Positions 24,226 through 32,995 of a stretch of 64,000 nt of DNA are shown piece by piece; position 1 is the stretch's first letter; every line of letters begins with the position of its first letter. A model generated the notes under the pieces. That model was not told the DNA's origin. It ran no database searches and worked only from the letters and a program-made list of their open reading frames with translations. Source of the DNA: Kitasatospora mediocidica KCTC 9733 (GTDB taxonomy: Bacteria; Actinomycetota; Actinomycetes; Streptomycetales; Streptomycetaceae); NCBI RefSeq assembly GCF_000744225.1, contig NZ_JQLN01000007.1:558001-622000 (forward strand), given 5' to 3'. A program made the translations under genes and the position numbers.

Positions 24226-25185
24226 ATGGGAGCGAGAACGACAGCACCGATCCGAACGCTGGCCGGTGCCGTGGCGGCGTTGGCGCTGGTCACGGCACTC
24301 ACCTCGTGCGACAGCAGCGGATCGTCGAACTCGCTCCCGGCGCCCGCCGGTTCGGGATCGGGCTCGGCCGAGAGCTTTGATCAGGTGATCGCGGGCGCTC
24401 CGGTGGCGGACGCCTCGGCGATCCCGGCCGGCAGCCTGATGGCGAAGATCCGGAGCCGCGGTTCGCTGAACGTCGGCGGGACGGACGCCGCGGCGCTCTT
24501 CTCGCTGAAGGACCCGGTCTCCGGCAAGCTGACCGGATTCGACGCCGGCCTCGCGCAGATGCTCGCCCGGTACATCACCGGCAAGCCGAACGAGAACCTG
24601 GTGACCGTCACCGCCGACACCCGCGAGGCGCTGCTCCAGAACGGCACCGTGGACACCGTGTTCGCCACCTACACGATCACCCCGGCCCGCGCGCAGAAGG
24701 TCGCCTTCGCCGGTCCCTACTACTCCTCCGGCGACGCGATCCTGGTCGCCGCCTCGAACAACGGCATCAAGACGGTGACCGACCTGGCGGGCCGGTCGGT
24801 CTGCACGGAGTCGAGTTCGACCGCCGCCAACGACATCAAGCAGTACGCGCCGTCGGCCAAGGTGATCCTCTTCCAGACCAACGCCGAGTGCGAGCAGGCG
24901 GTCGAGCAGGGTCGCGCGGACGCCTATGTGCTCGACCAGGCCCTGCTGCTCGGCGACCAGTACCGGGACAAGGGCGTGAAGGTGGTCGGCACGCCGTTCA
25001 CCACCGAGCCGTACGGGATCGGCGTGCCGCTTGGCTCACCCGAGATGAAGGCCTTCGTCAACGACTGGCTCAAACTCATCGAATCCGACGGCAGTTGGGC
25101 CAAGCTCTGGCAGGCGACGATCGGCACCGCGCTCACCGGCCAGCCACCGACGCCGCCGGTGATCGGCTCCGCACAGGGCAGTTGA
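24226..25185 (+). CDS. Amino acid ABC transporter substrate-binding lipoprotein (glutamate type)
   Basis: 319 aa. ATG at 24226 with GGAGGGG upstream is preferred to the ATG-less longer frame. Lipobox LTSC near residue 26, so the mature protein is lipid-anchored outside the membrane. The SBP fold has GSLNVGGTDAAALFSLKDP, GFDAGLAQMLARYI, a typical TYTITPARAQKVAFAGPYY and an EPYGIGVPLGSPE ending. Matches the GluB/polar amino acid branch. Forms an operon with the two permeases. Confidence 0.9.
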   Translation: MGARTTAPIRTLAGAVAALALVTALTSCDSSGSSNSLPAPAGSGSGSAESFDQVIAGAPVADASAIPAGSLMAKIRSRGSLNVGGTDAAALFSLKDPVSGKLTGFDAGLAQMLARYITGKPNENLVTVTADTREALLQNGTVDTVFATYTITPARAQKVAFAGPYYSSGDAILVAASNNGIKTVTDLAGRSVCTESSSTAANDIKQYAPSAKVILFQTNAECEQAVEQGRADAYVLDQALLLGDQYRDKGVKVVGTPFTTEPYGIGVPLGSPEMKAFVNDWLKLIESDGSWAKLWQATIGTALTGQPPTPPVIGSAQGS

Positions 25186-25190
25186 GGCCG

Positions 25191-25838
25191 GTGCCCAGGG
25201 AACTGACTGCGACGCTCGGCCAGTTGGGCCACGGCCTGCTGTTGACGCTGGCGATGACCGCACTGGCCTTCACCGGCGCGCTGCTGCTGGGGGTGCTGTT
25301 GGCGCTGTGCCGGATCAGCCCGGTGCCGCCACTGCGCGCGGTCGGCACGGCCTATGTGACGCTCTTCCGCAACGTCCCGCTGCTGGTCCTGCTGGTGCTG
25401 TTCGTGTTCGGCCTGCCGGACGTCGGCCTGCTCTTCTCGCTCTTCCTCACGGTGACCGCCACCATGGCGCTGTACTGGGCGGCGTTCGTCTGCGAGGTGC
25501 TGCGGGCGGGCATCCGGACCGTGCCGCTCGGCCAGGCCGAGGCGGCCCGGGCGCTGGGGATGACCGCCGCCCAGTGCATCCGGTGCGTCATCCTGCCGCA
25601 GGCGCTGCGGTCGATGGTGCAACCGCTGGCGAACGTCTTCATCGGGCTGGCCCTGAGCACCTCGCTGGCGGCGGCCGTCGGGGTCGCCGAGCTGACCGGA
25701 CAGACCGAGTTCGCCACGCTCAAGTACGACGACCCGCTGACCGGCTTCGCCGCGACCACGGTCGTCTACGTGCTGATCACGCTCTCGATCGGCCTGCTCG
25801 CGGGGCGGATCGAGCGGAGGGTGGCGATCCGGCGGTGA
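25191..25838 (+). CDS. Amino acid ABC transporter permease, first subunit
   Basis: 215 aa from GTG at 25191, 5 nt after the binding-protein stop. Five membrane segments; the EAA loop is EAARALGMTAAQCIRCVILPQALR near residues 118-141. HisMQ/GluC-type. Ends in GTGA, overlapping the next permease start. Confidence 0.88.
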   Translation: MPRELTATLGQLGHGLLLTLAMTALAFTGALLLGVLLALCRISPVPPLRAVGTAYVTLFRNVPLLVLLVLFVFGLPDVGLLFSLFLTVTATMALYWAAFVCEVLRAGIRTVPLGQAEAARALGMTAAQCIRCVILPQALRSMVQPLANVFIGLALSTSLAAAVGVAELTGQTEFATLKYDDPLTGFAATTVVYVLITLSIGLLAGRIERRVAIRR

Positions 25839-26638
25839 GCGAGGAGAGCCGGCTGCTGTTCGACGTCCCCGGGCCGCGCGCCCGCCGCCGCACCAGGATC
25901 GCGACCGGCGCCTCGCTCGTGGTGCTGGCCGGGCTACTCACCCTGATGATCCGTCAGTTTGCGATCCACGGCGAGCTGTCGGCCGCCCAGTGGTCGCCCT
26001 TCACGCAGTGGCCGATCCTGCGGTTCCTGTTGACCGGCATCGAGCAGACGCTACTGGTGACGGCCGTCGCGGCGGCGATCGCTTTCCCGCTCGGGGCGGT
26101 GCTGGCCCTCGCCCGGCTGAGCCGCAGCCGGTGGCTGCGCGGTCCGGCCCGGGTGTACGGCGAACTCTTCCGCGCCGTACCGCTGTTGCTCCTGCTGTAC
26201 GTCTTCCTGTTCGCGCTGCCCAGGGCGGGTGTGACCTTTCCGGTCTTCTGGCAGCTGGTGCTGCCGGTGGCGCTGAGCAACAGCGCCGTGGTCGCGGAGA
26301 TCTTCCGGGCCGGGGTGCTGGCCCAGGACCGCGGCCAGGCGGAGGCGGCGTACAGCCTGGGCATGACGTACGGGCAGGCGATGCGCTGGGTGGTGGTCCC
26401 GCAGGCCGTCCGCAAGCTGCTGCCCGCGCTGGTGAGCCAACTGGTGCGGCTGCTCAAGGACTCCACGCTCGGGTACGTGGTCAGCTATCTGGAACTGCTG
26501 CACAAGGCCCAGGTCCTCGGTGAGTACTACCACAACGTGCTGCCCGCCTACCTGGTCGCCGCGGCCTGCTACGTCCTGATCAACGGCGCGCTGTCGCGGA
26601 CCGCGGGGTGGCTGGAGCACCGGCAGGGTCCACAGTAG
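25835..26638 (+). CDS. Amino acid ABC transporter permease, second subunit
   Basis: 267 aa from GTG at 25835, overlapping the previous stop by 4 nt. N-terminal cytoplasmic stretch, then membrane segments; EAA loop AEAAYSLGMTYGQAMRWVVVPQAVR. GluD-type. No gene for the ATPase (GluA) lies on either side, so the transporter must borrow an ATPase encoded elsewhere. Confidence 0.88.
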   Translation: MSEESRLLFDVPGPRARRRTRIATGASLVVLAGLLTLMIRQFAIHGELSAAQWSPFTQWPILRFLLTGIEQTLLVTAVAAAIAFPLGAVLALARLSRSRWLRGPARVYGELFRAVPLLLLLYVFLFALPRAGVTFPVFWQLVLPVALSNSAVVAEIFRAGVLAQDRGQAEAAYSLGMTYGQAMRWVVVPQAVRKLLPALVSQLVRLLKDSTLGYVVSYLELLHKAQVLGEYYHNVLPAYLVAAACYVLINGALSRTAGWLEHRQGPQ

Positions 26639-26754
26639 ACGCCCATATGAAGATCTGCCCATGTGTATGCATTTTCCCCATCCTGGCCCTCCACGATGAT
26701 GCATGCTGACCCCGCAGTCCGTAGGGCTGTCAAGAACTGTCCTGGGAGGGTCAT

Positions 26755-29700
26755 GTGTTGAGGCGAAGGATGAAATGGTTCGCGGCCGGGGTGGCCGCAG
26801 CCACTCTGCTGGCGACGGCACAGGCCGTGGTGCCGGCCGCCGCGACGACACCACCGCAGATCGATCTGAAGATCCTGCTGATCGGGGGCGGCTCGGGGGA
26901 TCCGACCACGACGGCCTGGCAGGCCGCACTCGACAGCGAGGGCGTCGCCTACACCCTGGTGAACGCGACGGGCGCGCTGGGCAGCGAGACCGTGTCGCTG
27001 CCGACGCTCTCCAGCGGCACCCACGGGTACTTCAACGGCGTGGTGGTCGCGGACTCGCCGACGTACTTCGCCGCCGGCCAGCTGAGTGGCCTGGACAGCT
27101 ACGAGTCGGGCTTCGGCATCCGCCAGCTGGACGGCTACATGTACCCGTCGGCGTCGCTCGGCCTGACCCCCGCCGGAGCCGGAGCGATCAGCGGGACGGC
27201 CCAGCTGACCCCGGACGCGCTGGCCCAACTGCCCGAGCTCAAGGGCCCGGTGCCGTTCGAGACCGGCTCCTACGGCTACCCGTCGACGGTGGTCGCCGGC
27301 GCCCCGGTCACCCCCTGGCTGAAGGACGCCTCGGGCAACGTGCTGGGCGCGGTCTACCAGCACCCCACCACCGACCCGCAGGCCGGCGTCGCCGAGCTGT
27401 CGCTCACCTTCGACTACAGCTCCACCATGCTGCCCTGGCTGCTGCTCTCGCCAGGACTGGTCAACTGGGTCACCCAGAGCACCCATCTCGGCCTCTACCG
27501 CAACTACTTCGGCCAGGACGTCGACGACCTCTTCATCGCCGACAACGAGTGGAGCAACAAGTACCAGTGCACGCCGGGCGCCACCAACCCCGATGACGTG
27601 CTCTGCCCGGCCGGGGTGGGCGGCAACGCCGCCGACGGCCCGCCGGACGTGCAGATGAGCGCGGCCGACGTGGACTACGTGGCCGCCTGGGAGCAGCAGA
27701 CCGGCATCAAGCTGGAGCTGGCCTTCAACGCCATCGGCGCCTGCACCGCGCCCAGCACCACCACGACCTCCGGCGCCAACTGCGGTGGCAGCACCACGGT
27801 GAACGGCACCACGTACACCGACCCGGGCCAAACCGTGGACACCGGCTACCCGGACGACTCGGCGTTCGTGAACGAGATGCTGAAGAACCAGGGCGCCTTC
27901 AACTGGATCACCCACACCTGGTCGCACATGTTCCTCGGCTGCACCGTCGCCCAGCCGCTGCCGATGACCGCCGTGACGGCCGGTTCGGCGGGTTCGCTGA
28001 GCGCAGGCGGCTACAGCTACGAGGTCACCGCGGCCACCGCGTACGGCGAGTCCGAGCCCTCCACCGCCCAGCAGGCCACCGTGGGCGCGAGCGGATCGGT
28101 CGCGCTCTCCTGGCCGGACGCGCCCAACGGCGGCGGGCCGACCCTGGCGAAGCTGGAGTCCGAGTACTCCGGCGGCACCGGCTTCTGGGGCTACAACATC
28201 TACCGCGCGCCCGCCGGTTCGACCAGCTACGGCCTGGTCGGTCAGGTGAACGAGGACGCCACCGGCGCCGCCACCTCGTACTCCTTCACCGACACCGGGG
28301 CGACCACCCCCGGCGGCGGCCCGGGCAGCACCGCCACCTACCCCACCGCCACCGACCCGGGCATCGGCTGCGCCTCGGCGGCCGGCTGGCTGCCGGCCAC
28401 CAGCACCACGGCGGACTCCAGCATCGAGCAGGAGATCGGCCTGGACGACGCCTTCGCGGCCAACAACGGTCTCACCAACTGGAGTTCGCACGACGTGGTG
28501 ACCGGTGAGCACTCCGGTCTGGAGAACCCCAACACGCCGCAGGCCTTCTCGGACATGGGCATCAACGTCTTCGGCGCCGACGCCTCGCGCCAGCCGCAGT
28601 CGTACACCATCCCGTACACCGCGCCCGGCGGCGCCACCAACACCGCCAGCTCGGCGCCGCGTTACCCCAGCAACATCTACTACAACGCGGCCAACTGGTC
28701 GGACGAGCTGAACGAGTACAACACGGCCTACGTGGCCACCGGTTCCAGCCTCGGTGACAGCCAGTACCCCGCCGAGACCGGCAAGTGCTCCGGCTCGCCG
28801 TCCACCACCTGCACCAGCACGCCGGCCACCGAGGCCACCGTGCTGGCCTCCGAGTCGCGGATCATGCTCGGGCACGTCCTGAACAACGACCCGCGGATGA
28901 ACTACGCCCACCAGAGCAACCTGATCGGCCCGGCCACCACCACGACCAACGGGGTGACCTCGGACTACGGTTACACGCTGCTCAGCCTGCTGAACGACAT
29001 GCAGGCGCAGTACAACAGCTGGTACACCGCGCCGCTGAGCCAGATGACCGACGCCAGCCAGTCGCAGGTGCTGAGCGAGGCGGCCGCCTGGTCGGGCGCC
29101 CGCAACGCCGGTACGGTCACCGCCTCGGTGCAGAACGGCGCGGTGGTCGTCACCAACAGCGCCGGCAGCCCGGTCACCGTCCCGCTCACCGTCCCCACCG
29201 GCAGCACCGTCAACGGCGCGGCCTTCGGCCAGTCCTACGGCGGCACCCTGTCGGCGTGGACCACGCTGGGCGCGAACTCCTCGACCACCGTCACCGTCAA
29301 CGTTGCGCCGTCGATCACCAGCGCGGCCGCCACGGCCACCACCGTGGGCACCGCGTTCAGCGCCACCGTGACCACCACCGGCAGCCCGGCCCCCGCCCTC
29401 AAGGAGTCCGGCGCCCTGCCCGCCGGCGTCACCTTCACCGACAACGGCGACGGCACCGCGACCCTGGCCGGCACGCCCGCCACGGGCAGCGGCGGCAGCT
29501 ACCCGCTGACGGTCTCCGCGACCAACGCGGCCGGCACCGCCAACCAGAGCTACACGCTGACCACCGCCGAGCAGCCGGCCGTCACCAGCGCGACCACGGC
29601 TGCCTTCAGCACCGGCACGGCGGGCACCTTCACGGTGACCACCAGCGGCTACCCCTCCCCCGCCATCGGCGAGAGCGGGACCCTGCCGAGCGGCCTCACC

Positions 29701-30378
29701 TTCAAGGACAACGGCAACGGCACGGCCACCGTCTCCGGCACCGCCCCCGACGGCACGGCCGGCAGCTACCCGATCACGCTGACCGCCGCCAACGCCTCCG
29801 GCAGCGCCACCGGCTCGGTGACCCTGACGGTCACCCAGAGCACCGGCCCGTCGATCGGCAGCGCCAGCGCGGTGACCTTCGCGACCGGCACGGCCGGCAC
29901 CTTCTCGGTGACCACCACCGGGACGGCTCCGGTCACCCTGACCGAGACCGGCAAGCTCCCCGCCGGTGTGACCTTCAAGGACAACGGCAACGGCACCGCC
30001 ACCCTGGCCGGAACCCCGGCCGCCGGCTCCGGCGGCAGCTACCCGATCACCCTGACCGCCAGGAACCCGGTCGGCACCGCCACCCAGCCGCTGGCCCTGA
30101 CGGTCAACCAGGCCCCCGCGTTCACCAGTCCGAACACCGCCACCGCGGGGCTGCTGCTCCCGTTCAGCTTCACCGTCAAGGCCTCCGGCTACCCGGCGCC
30201 CGTGCTGAGCGCGACCGGGACCCTGCCGTCCGGGCTGAAGTTCACCCCCGGAACCAACGGCACCGCCACCATCTCCGGCAGTGAGCTGGCCCTGGGCACC
30301 TTCCGCCTCACCCTGACGGCCAAGAGCGCCGCCGGGACCACCACCCAGGCCTTCACGCTGTACGCAAGCCTGCTCTGA
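26755..30378 (+). CDS. Secreted Agd3-like polysaccharide deacetylase (CE18 type) with Fn3-like insert and Ig-like repeats
   Basis: 1207 aa. GGGAGGG lies 4 nt before GTG 26755 and 7 nt before TTG 26758; either may start. Signal peptide to about residue 30. Residues ~37-230 resemble the Agd3 carbohydrate-binding domain (DLKILLIGGG...). The deacetylase core has the metal Asp motif QDVDDLFIADNEW (~256-268), THTWSHMFLGC (His387, His391) and a later GHVLNNDPRMNYAHQSNL. Between them, residues ~403-520 are an Fn3-like domain (SYEVTAATAYGESEPST). From ~850 to the end are four ~87-aa Ig-like repeats (LPAGVTFxDNGxGTATLxGTP). Agd3 deacetylates galactosaminogalactan in fungi; a bacterial surface glycan is the likely substrate. 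Confidence 0.78.
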   Translation: MLRRRMKWFAAGVAAATLLATAQAVVPAAATTPPQIDLKILLIGGGSGDPTTTAWQAALDSEGVAYTLVNATGALGSETVSLPTLSSGTHGYFNGVVVADSPTYFAAGQLSGLDSYESGFGIRQLDGYMYPSASLGLTPAGAGAISGTAQLTPDALAQLPELKGPVPFETGSYGYPSTVVAGAPVTPWLKDASGNVLGAVYQHPTTDPQAGVAELSLTFDYSSTMLPWLLLSPGLVNWVTQSTHLGLYRNYFGQDVDDLFIADNEWSNKYQCTPGATNPDDVLCPAGVGGNAADGPPDVQMSAADVDYVAAWEQQTGIKLELAFNAIGACTAPSTTTTSGANCGGSTTVNGTTYTDPGQTVDTGYPDDSAFVNEMLKNQGAFNWITHTWSHMFLGCTVAQPLPMTAVTAGSAGSLSAGGYSYEVTAATAYGESEPSTAQQATVGASGSVALSWPDAPNGGGPTLAKLESEYSGGTGFWGYNIYRAPAGSTSYGLVGQVNEDATGAATSYSFTDTGATTPGGGPGSTATYPTATDPGIGCASAAGWLPATSTTADSSIEQEIGLDDAFAANNGLTNWSSHDVVTGEHSGLENPNTPQAFSDMGINVFGADASRQPQSYTIPYTAPGGATNTASSAPRYPSNIYYNAANWSDELNEYNTAYVATGSSLGDSQYPAETGKCSGSPSTTCTSTPATEATVLASESRIMLGHVLNNDPRMNYAHQSNLIGPATTTTNGVTSDYGYTLLSLLNDMQAQYNSWYTAPLSQMTDASQSQVLSEAAAWSGARNAGTVTASVQNGAVVVTNSAGSPVTVPLTVPTGSTVNGAAFGQSYGGTLSAWTTLGANSSTTVTVNVAPSITSAAATATTVGTAFSATVTTTGSPAPALKESGALPAGVTFTDNGDGTATLAGTPATGSGGSYPLTVSATNAAGTANQSYTLTTAEQPAVTSATTAAFSTGTAGTFTVTTSGYPSPAIGESGTLPSGLTFKDNGNGTATVSGTAPDGTAGSYPITLTAANASGSATGSVTLTVTQSTGPSIGSASAVTFATGTAGTFSVTTTGTAPVTLTETGKLPAGVTFKDNGNGTATLAGTPAAGSGGSYPITLTARNPVGTATQPLALTVNQAPAFTSPNTATAGLLLPFSFTVKASGYPAPVLSATGTLPSGLKFTPGTNGTATISGSELALGTFRLTLTAKSAAGTTTQAFTLYASLL

Positions 30379-30398
30379 CCCTCACCCACCCCACGCGC

Positions 30399-30439
30399 GC
30401 GGCGGGCCGCCCCGGAATCCATCCGGGGCGGCCCGCCGC
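30399..30439. terminator. Bidirectional hairpin terminator
   Basis: A perfect 18-bp stem (30399-30416 with 30422-30439) with a 5-nt loop atcca lies between the ends of the convergent Agd3-like and Ni/Co transporter genes. Confidence 0.9.
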
Positions 30440-30466
30440 TTGTCGTGCCGCTGTAACGCCGTAGCG

Positions 30467-31615
30467 TCAGACCCCTTCGACGGCGGCGTCCTCGGCCTTG
30501 CGGGCCCAGGTGTTCTCGACCTTGGCGAACCGCCAGTACGCCAGGGCGCTCGCCCAGACCGCCACGAACAGCCCCACGATGACGAAGCCGACGTTGTTGA
30601 GGTTGATGCCGGAGATCCAGTTGCTCACCGGGTCATCCAAGTTGAGCTGGTCGTGCAGGACTCCGACCAGCTCGATGGTGCCGATCAGGAAGGCGACGGC
30701 GATCGACAGCCCGGTGATGGTGAGGTTGTAGTAGACCTTGCGGACCGGGTTGGAGAACGCCCAGTGGTAGGCGAAGTTCATGAAGGTGCCGTCGAGGGTG
30801 TCGAAGAGGCTCATCCCCGAGGCGAAGAGCAGCGGCAGGCAGAGGATCGCGTACCAGGGCAGTCCGGCGGCCGCGCCGGAGCCGGCCATCACCATCAGGG
30901 TGACCTCGGTGGCGGTGTCGAAGCCGATGCCGAAGAGCAGGCCGATCGGGTACATCTGGCCCGGACGGGTGATCGACTTGGTGAGCCGGCCCAGGATGCG
31001 GTTCATGAAGCCGCGGTTGTCCAGGTGCTTCTCCAGCTCGTGCTCGTCGAACTGGCCGGCCCGCATCGCCTTGAACACCCGGTAGATGCCGAAGAGCGAG
31101 ACCAGGTTGAGGGCGGCGATCAGGTAGAGGAAGGAGCCGGAGATGCTGGTGCTGACCACGCCGAGCACCTTGTGGGTGCTGGAGTTGTCGTCGGTCAGGG
31201 TGGTGACGAAGTGCGCGCCGGCCGCGATGCCGCCGGCCAGGACGACCACGATGGTGGAGTGGCCGAGCGCGAACCAGAAGCCGACCGAGACCGGCCGCTT
31301 GCCGTCGGCCATCAGTTTGCGGGTGGTGTTGTCGATCGCCGCGATGTGGTCGGCGTCGAAGGCGTGCCGCATGCCCAGGGTGTAGGCGGTCACGCCCAGC
31401 CCGAGGCCGAACACCTGGGTGCCGATGGCGTAGTGGTGCGGGGCGACCATCACCGTCAGGATGCCGAAGGCCGCCACGTGCATGGCCGCGATCACCGCGA
31501 GCAGGCCGCCGGTGCGTATCCAGTCCTTGCGCTCCCAGCGCATCAGCGGGGTGGCGGGAATCGGGCCGGCCGTGGCCGGGGACGCCGCGGGGGCGGCGTT
31601 TTTGGGCATGGTCAT
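30467..31615 (-). CDS. HoxN/NixA-type nickel/cobalt transporter (NiCoT)
   Basis: 382 aa. ATG at 31615-31613 (a second ATG two codons later). About eight membrane segments; the NiCoT signature is RHAFDADHIAAIDN (H-x4-D-H) in helix 2, and a second motif LGHSTIVV follows. Members import Ni(II) or Co(II). The cobalamin riboswitch in its leader (31691-31875) argues for cobalt as the main substrate, although the nickel enzyme urease is encoded 5 kb away. Confidence 0.9.
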   Translation of the reverse strand: MTMPKNAAPAASPATAGPIPATPLMRWERKDWIRTGGLLAVIAAMHVAAFGILTVMVAPHHYAIGTQVFGLGLGVTAYTLGMRHAFDADHIAAIDNTTRKLMADGKRPVSVGFWFALGHSTIVVVLAGGIAAGAHFVTTLTDDNSSTHKVLGVVSTSISGSFLYLIAALNLVSLFGIYRVFKAMRAGQFDEHELEKHLDNRGFMNRILGRLTKSITRPGQMYPIGLLFGIGFDTATEVTLMVMAGSGAAAGLPWYAILCLPLLFASGMSLFDTLDGTFMNFAYHWAFSNPVRKVYYNLTITGLSIAVAFLIGTIELVGVLHDQLNLDDPVSNWISGINLNNVGFVIVGLFVAVWASALAYWRFAKVENTWARKAEDAAVEGV

Positions 31616-31690
31616 CTCAGGAAAGCCTCTCCAGCACCTCGATGGGGAGCGCCACCCGGCCCGGGAGGGCTGAGCGGGTTTCATGCGGGT

Positions 31691-31875
31691 GCCGTGGCCG
31701 GTCTCCTGGCTGACGGGTCGAACGTCCGCGCCCCCGGCCTTCCCGGACGACGTGTCCAGTGGCCGCCCGTCCTCGCGGACGGGGGTGGGGCGATGACTTC
31801 CCGATCACAGTGGCGAGGGCCGCTCCGGTCTGGGATCCCGAAGGATCCGTCACCGGTCTTCCCGAACACCACGGC
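31691..31875 (-). promoter_or_regulatory. Cobalamin riboswitch
   Basis: Read on the minus strand, the leader of the NiCoT gene carries the class signatures in order: a GGGAAGACCGGTG segment with its closing CCGG, CGCCACTGTGA, GCCACTGGACACG with CGGGAAGGC, and the B12 box AGCCAGGAGACCGGCC (31711-31696). The ends pair as P1: GCCGTGG (31875-31869) with CCACGGC (31697-31691). Binding of adenosylcobalamin normally lowers expression of the gene downstream, here 76 nt away. Order and conserved boxes are seen directly; ligand subtype is inferred. Confidence 0.92.
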
Positions 31876-31882
31876 GCTCAAC

Positions 31883-31912
31883 ACGGTAGGGGCAACGGGA
31901 CGTGATCCACAA
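31883..31912 (-). promoter_or_regulatory. Promoter of the riboswitch/NiCoT transcript
   Basis: Minus strand -35 TTGTGG (31912-31907), 18-nt spacer, -10 TACCGT (31888-31883). Transcription would start just before the riboswitch P1 stem. Confidence 0.5.
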
Positions 31913-31984
31913 GCCTGCACAGATATGCAGATGTCGAGACGCGGGTGTTGGATATCACCTGCCTTTAGGGGTGAGGATGGGGTC

Positions 31985-32332
31985 ATGCATCTGGTCCCCG
32001 AAGAGCGCGAGCACTGGCGCGCCATCGACGAGCACACGGTCTGTGACGCCATCGACGCGATCGGCGACCCCGAACGGGTCCACGCCTGGGCCTCACGCTT
32101 CGCCCTCCTGGGCGAGCCGGGCCGGCTGGCCCTGCTGCTCTCCCTGCACCGCGCCGGCCCGATCGCGGTCTCCGACCTCGCCCTGGCCACCGGCATCCGG
32201 GACAGCGCGGTCTCCCAGGCACTGCGCCTGCTGCGGGCCTCGGGCACGGTGGCCGCCGAGAAGGACGGCCGGATCGTCCGCTACCGGCTCGTCGACCCCC
32301 AGGTGTCCGCACTCCTCGACTCACTCGGTTAG
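31985..32332 (+). CDS. ArsR/SmtB-family metal-responsive repressor
   Basis: 115 aa. ATG at 31985; the frame is open far upstream but GGTGAGGATGGGG supports this start. Winged helix with LLGEPGRLALLLSLHRAGPIAVSDLALATGIRDSAVSQALRLLRASG. The N-terminus has His2, His10, His17 and Cys20, a possible metal site; the His-rich C-terminal tail of NmtR is missing. Divergent from the NiCoT gene, so a Ni/Co sensor of that transporter is likely. Confidence 0.82.
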   Translation: MHLVPEEREHWRAIDEHTVCDAIDAIGDPERVHAWASRFALLGEPGRLALLLSLHRAGPIAVSDLALATGIRDSAVSQALRLLRASGTVAAEKDGRIVRYRLVDPQVSALLDSLG

Positions 32333-32354
32333 GACTCTCGCCGGCGCCCAGAGC

Positions 32355-32882
32355 TCAGAACGCCGCGACCCTGCTCAACACCCAGAAGGCGCTGCTCGTG
32401 CCGATGCCGTAGGCGAGGTGGGCGGTCAGGTCATCGCCCAGCGTCCTGGCGTCGTATCTCCAGATGGGTTCGTAGAGTCCCGCCATCGGAAGCAGCACGT
32501 ATCCGCTGATCCAGACGAGCGCGCCGTACGGAAGCCCATAGAGGACGTGTGGCCTGCGCACCGAGGCGGTGACGACGCCGTAGGCGGCCGCGTTGCCGAC
32601 TCCGTAGGCCCAGTGCATGAACGTGCTGACGGGGAACGCCGCGCGGTCCGGCAACACGCGCTGGGTGAAGGCCTCGGCCAGCCGCTTGCCGACCTGCCCC
32701 GGATCCGGCGCCTCCTGCCAGGTGGGGACGGGGGCGAACTCCCAGCGCAGGGGGTTGCGTTCGCCTCCGGTTCGGCGCTGCCGCAGGAACCGCACCGTGT
32801 CCATGCAGAGGGTGCCGATGGCTCCGGCCGCCAGACCCGCGCCGATGGCGCCGAGCGGAGTCAGCTGCTTGCGAGTGCGCAT
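32355..32882 (-). CDS. Small membrane protein of unknown function
   Basis: 175 aa. ATG at 32882-32880 with GGGAGCG upstream; an extended frame from 32924 is less likely. Begins MRTRKQLTPLGAIGAGLAAGAIGTLCMDTVRF, with four likely membrane segments and a central FPVSTFMHWAYGVGNAAAYG. It weakly recalls YagU/DUF1440-type inner-membrane proteins. No function is assigned. Confidence 0.65.
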   Translation of the reverse strand: MRTRKQLTPLGAIGAGLAAGAIGTLCMDTVRFLRQRRTGGERNPLRWEFAPVPTWQEAPDPGQVGKRLAEAFTQRVLPDRAAFPVSTFMHWAYGVGNAAAYGVVTASVRRPHVLYGLPYGALVWISGYVLLPMAGLYEPIWRYDARTLGDDLTAHLAYGIGTSSAFWVLSRVAAF

Positions 32883-32995
32883 GGTGGATCGCTCCCGATG
32901 CCGGTTCTGTCCCCGTTCCTGCATTCGCCCCCGTCTCGATGCTCACACCACCGACACCCTGCCACCACTCGGCGGGAACTCCCCCGGCGGGCGTC

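Larger units (their letters stand above)
31616..31984. other. Divergent regulatory region between NiCoT and ArsR genes
   Basis: 369 nt. Holds the cobalamin riboswitch and its promoter on the minus strand, and the ArsR promoter region on the plus strand. Near 31918-31960 the sequence is A/T-rich with agatatgcagatg and ggatatcacc, possible ArsR-type operator material. No protein-coding gene. Confidence 0.7.

Noticed and set aside
26569..28911. A 780-codon minus-strand frame inside the Agd3-like gene
   Set aside because: Composition is low-complexity Gly/Val/Arg, no motif; opposite strand has a full multidomain protein.
30467..31615. NiCoT as a part of the urease operon's nickel supply only
   Set aside because: It is controlled by a cobalamin riboswitch and separated from the operon by several unrelated genes, so nickel-only supply is not supported.
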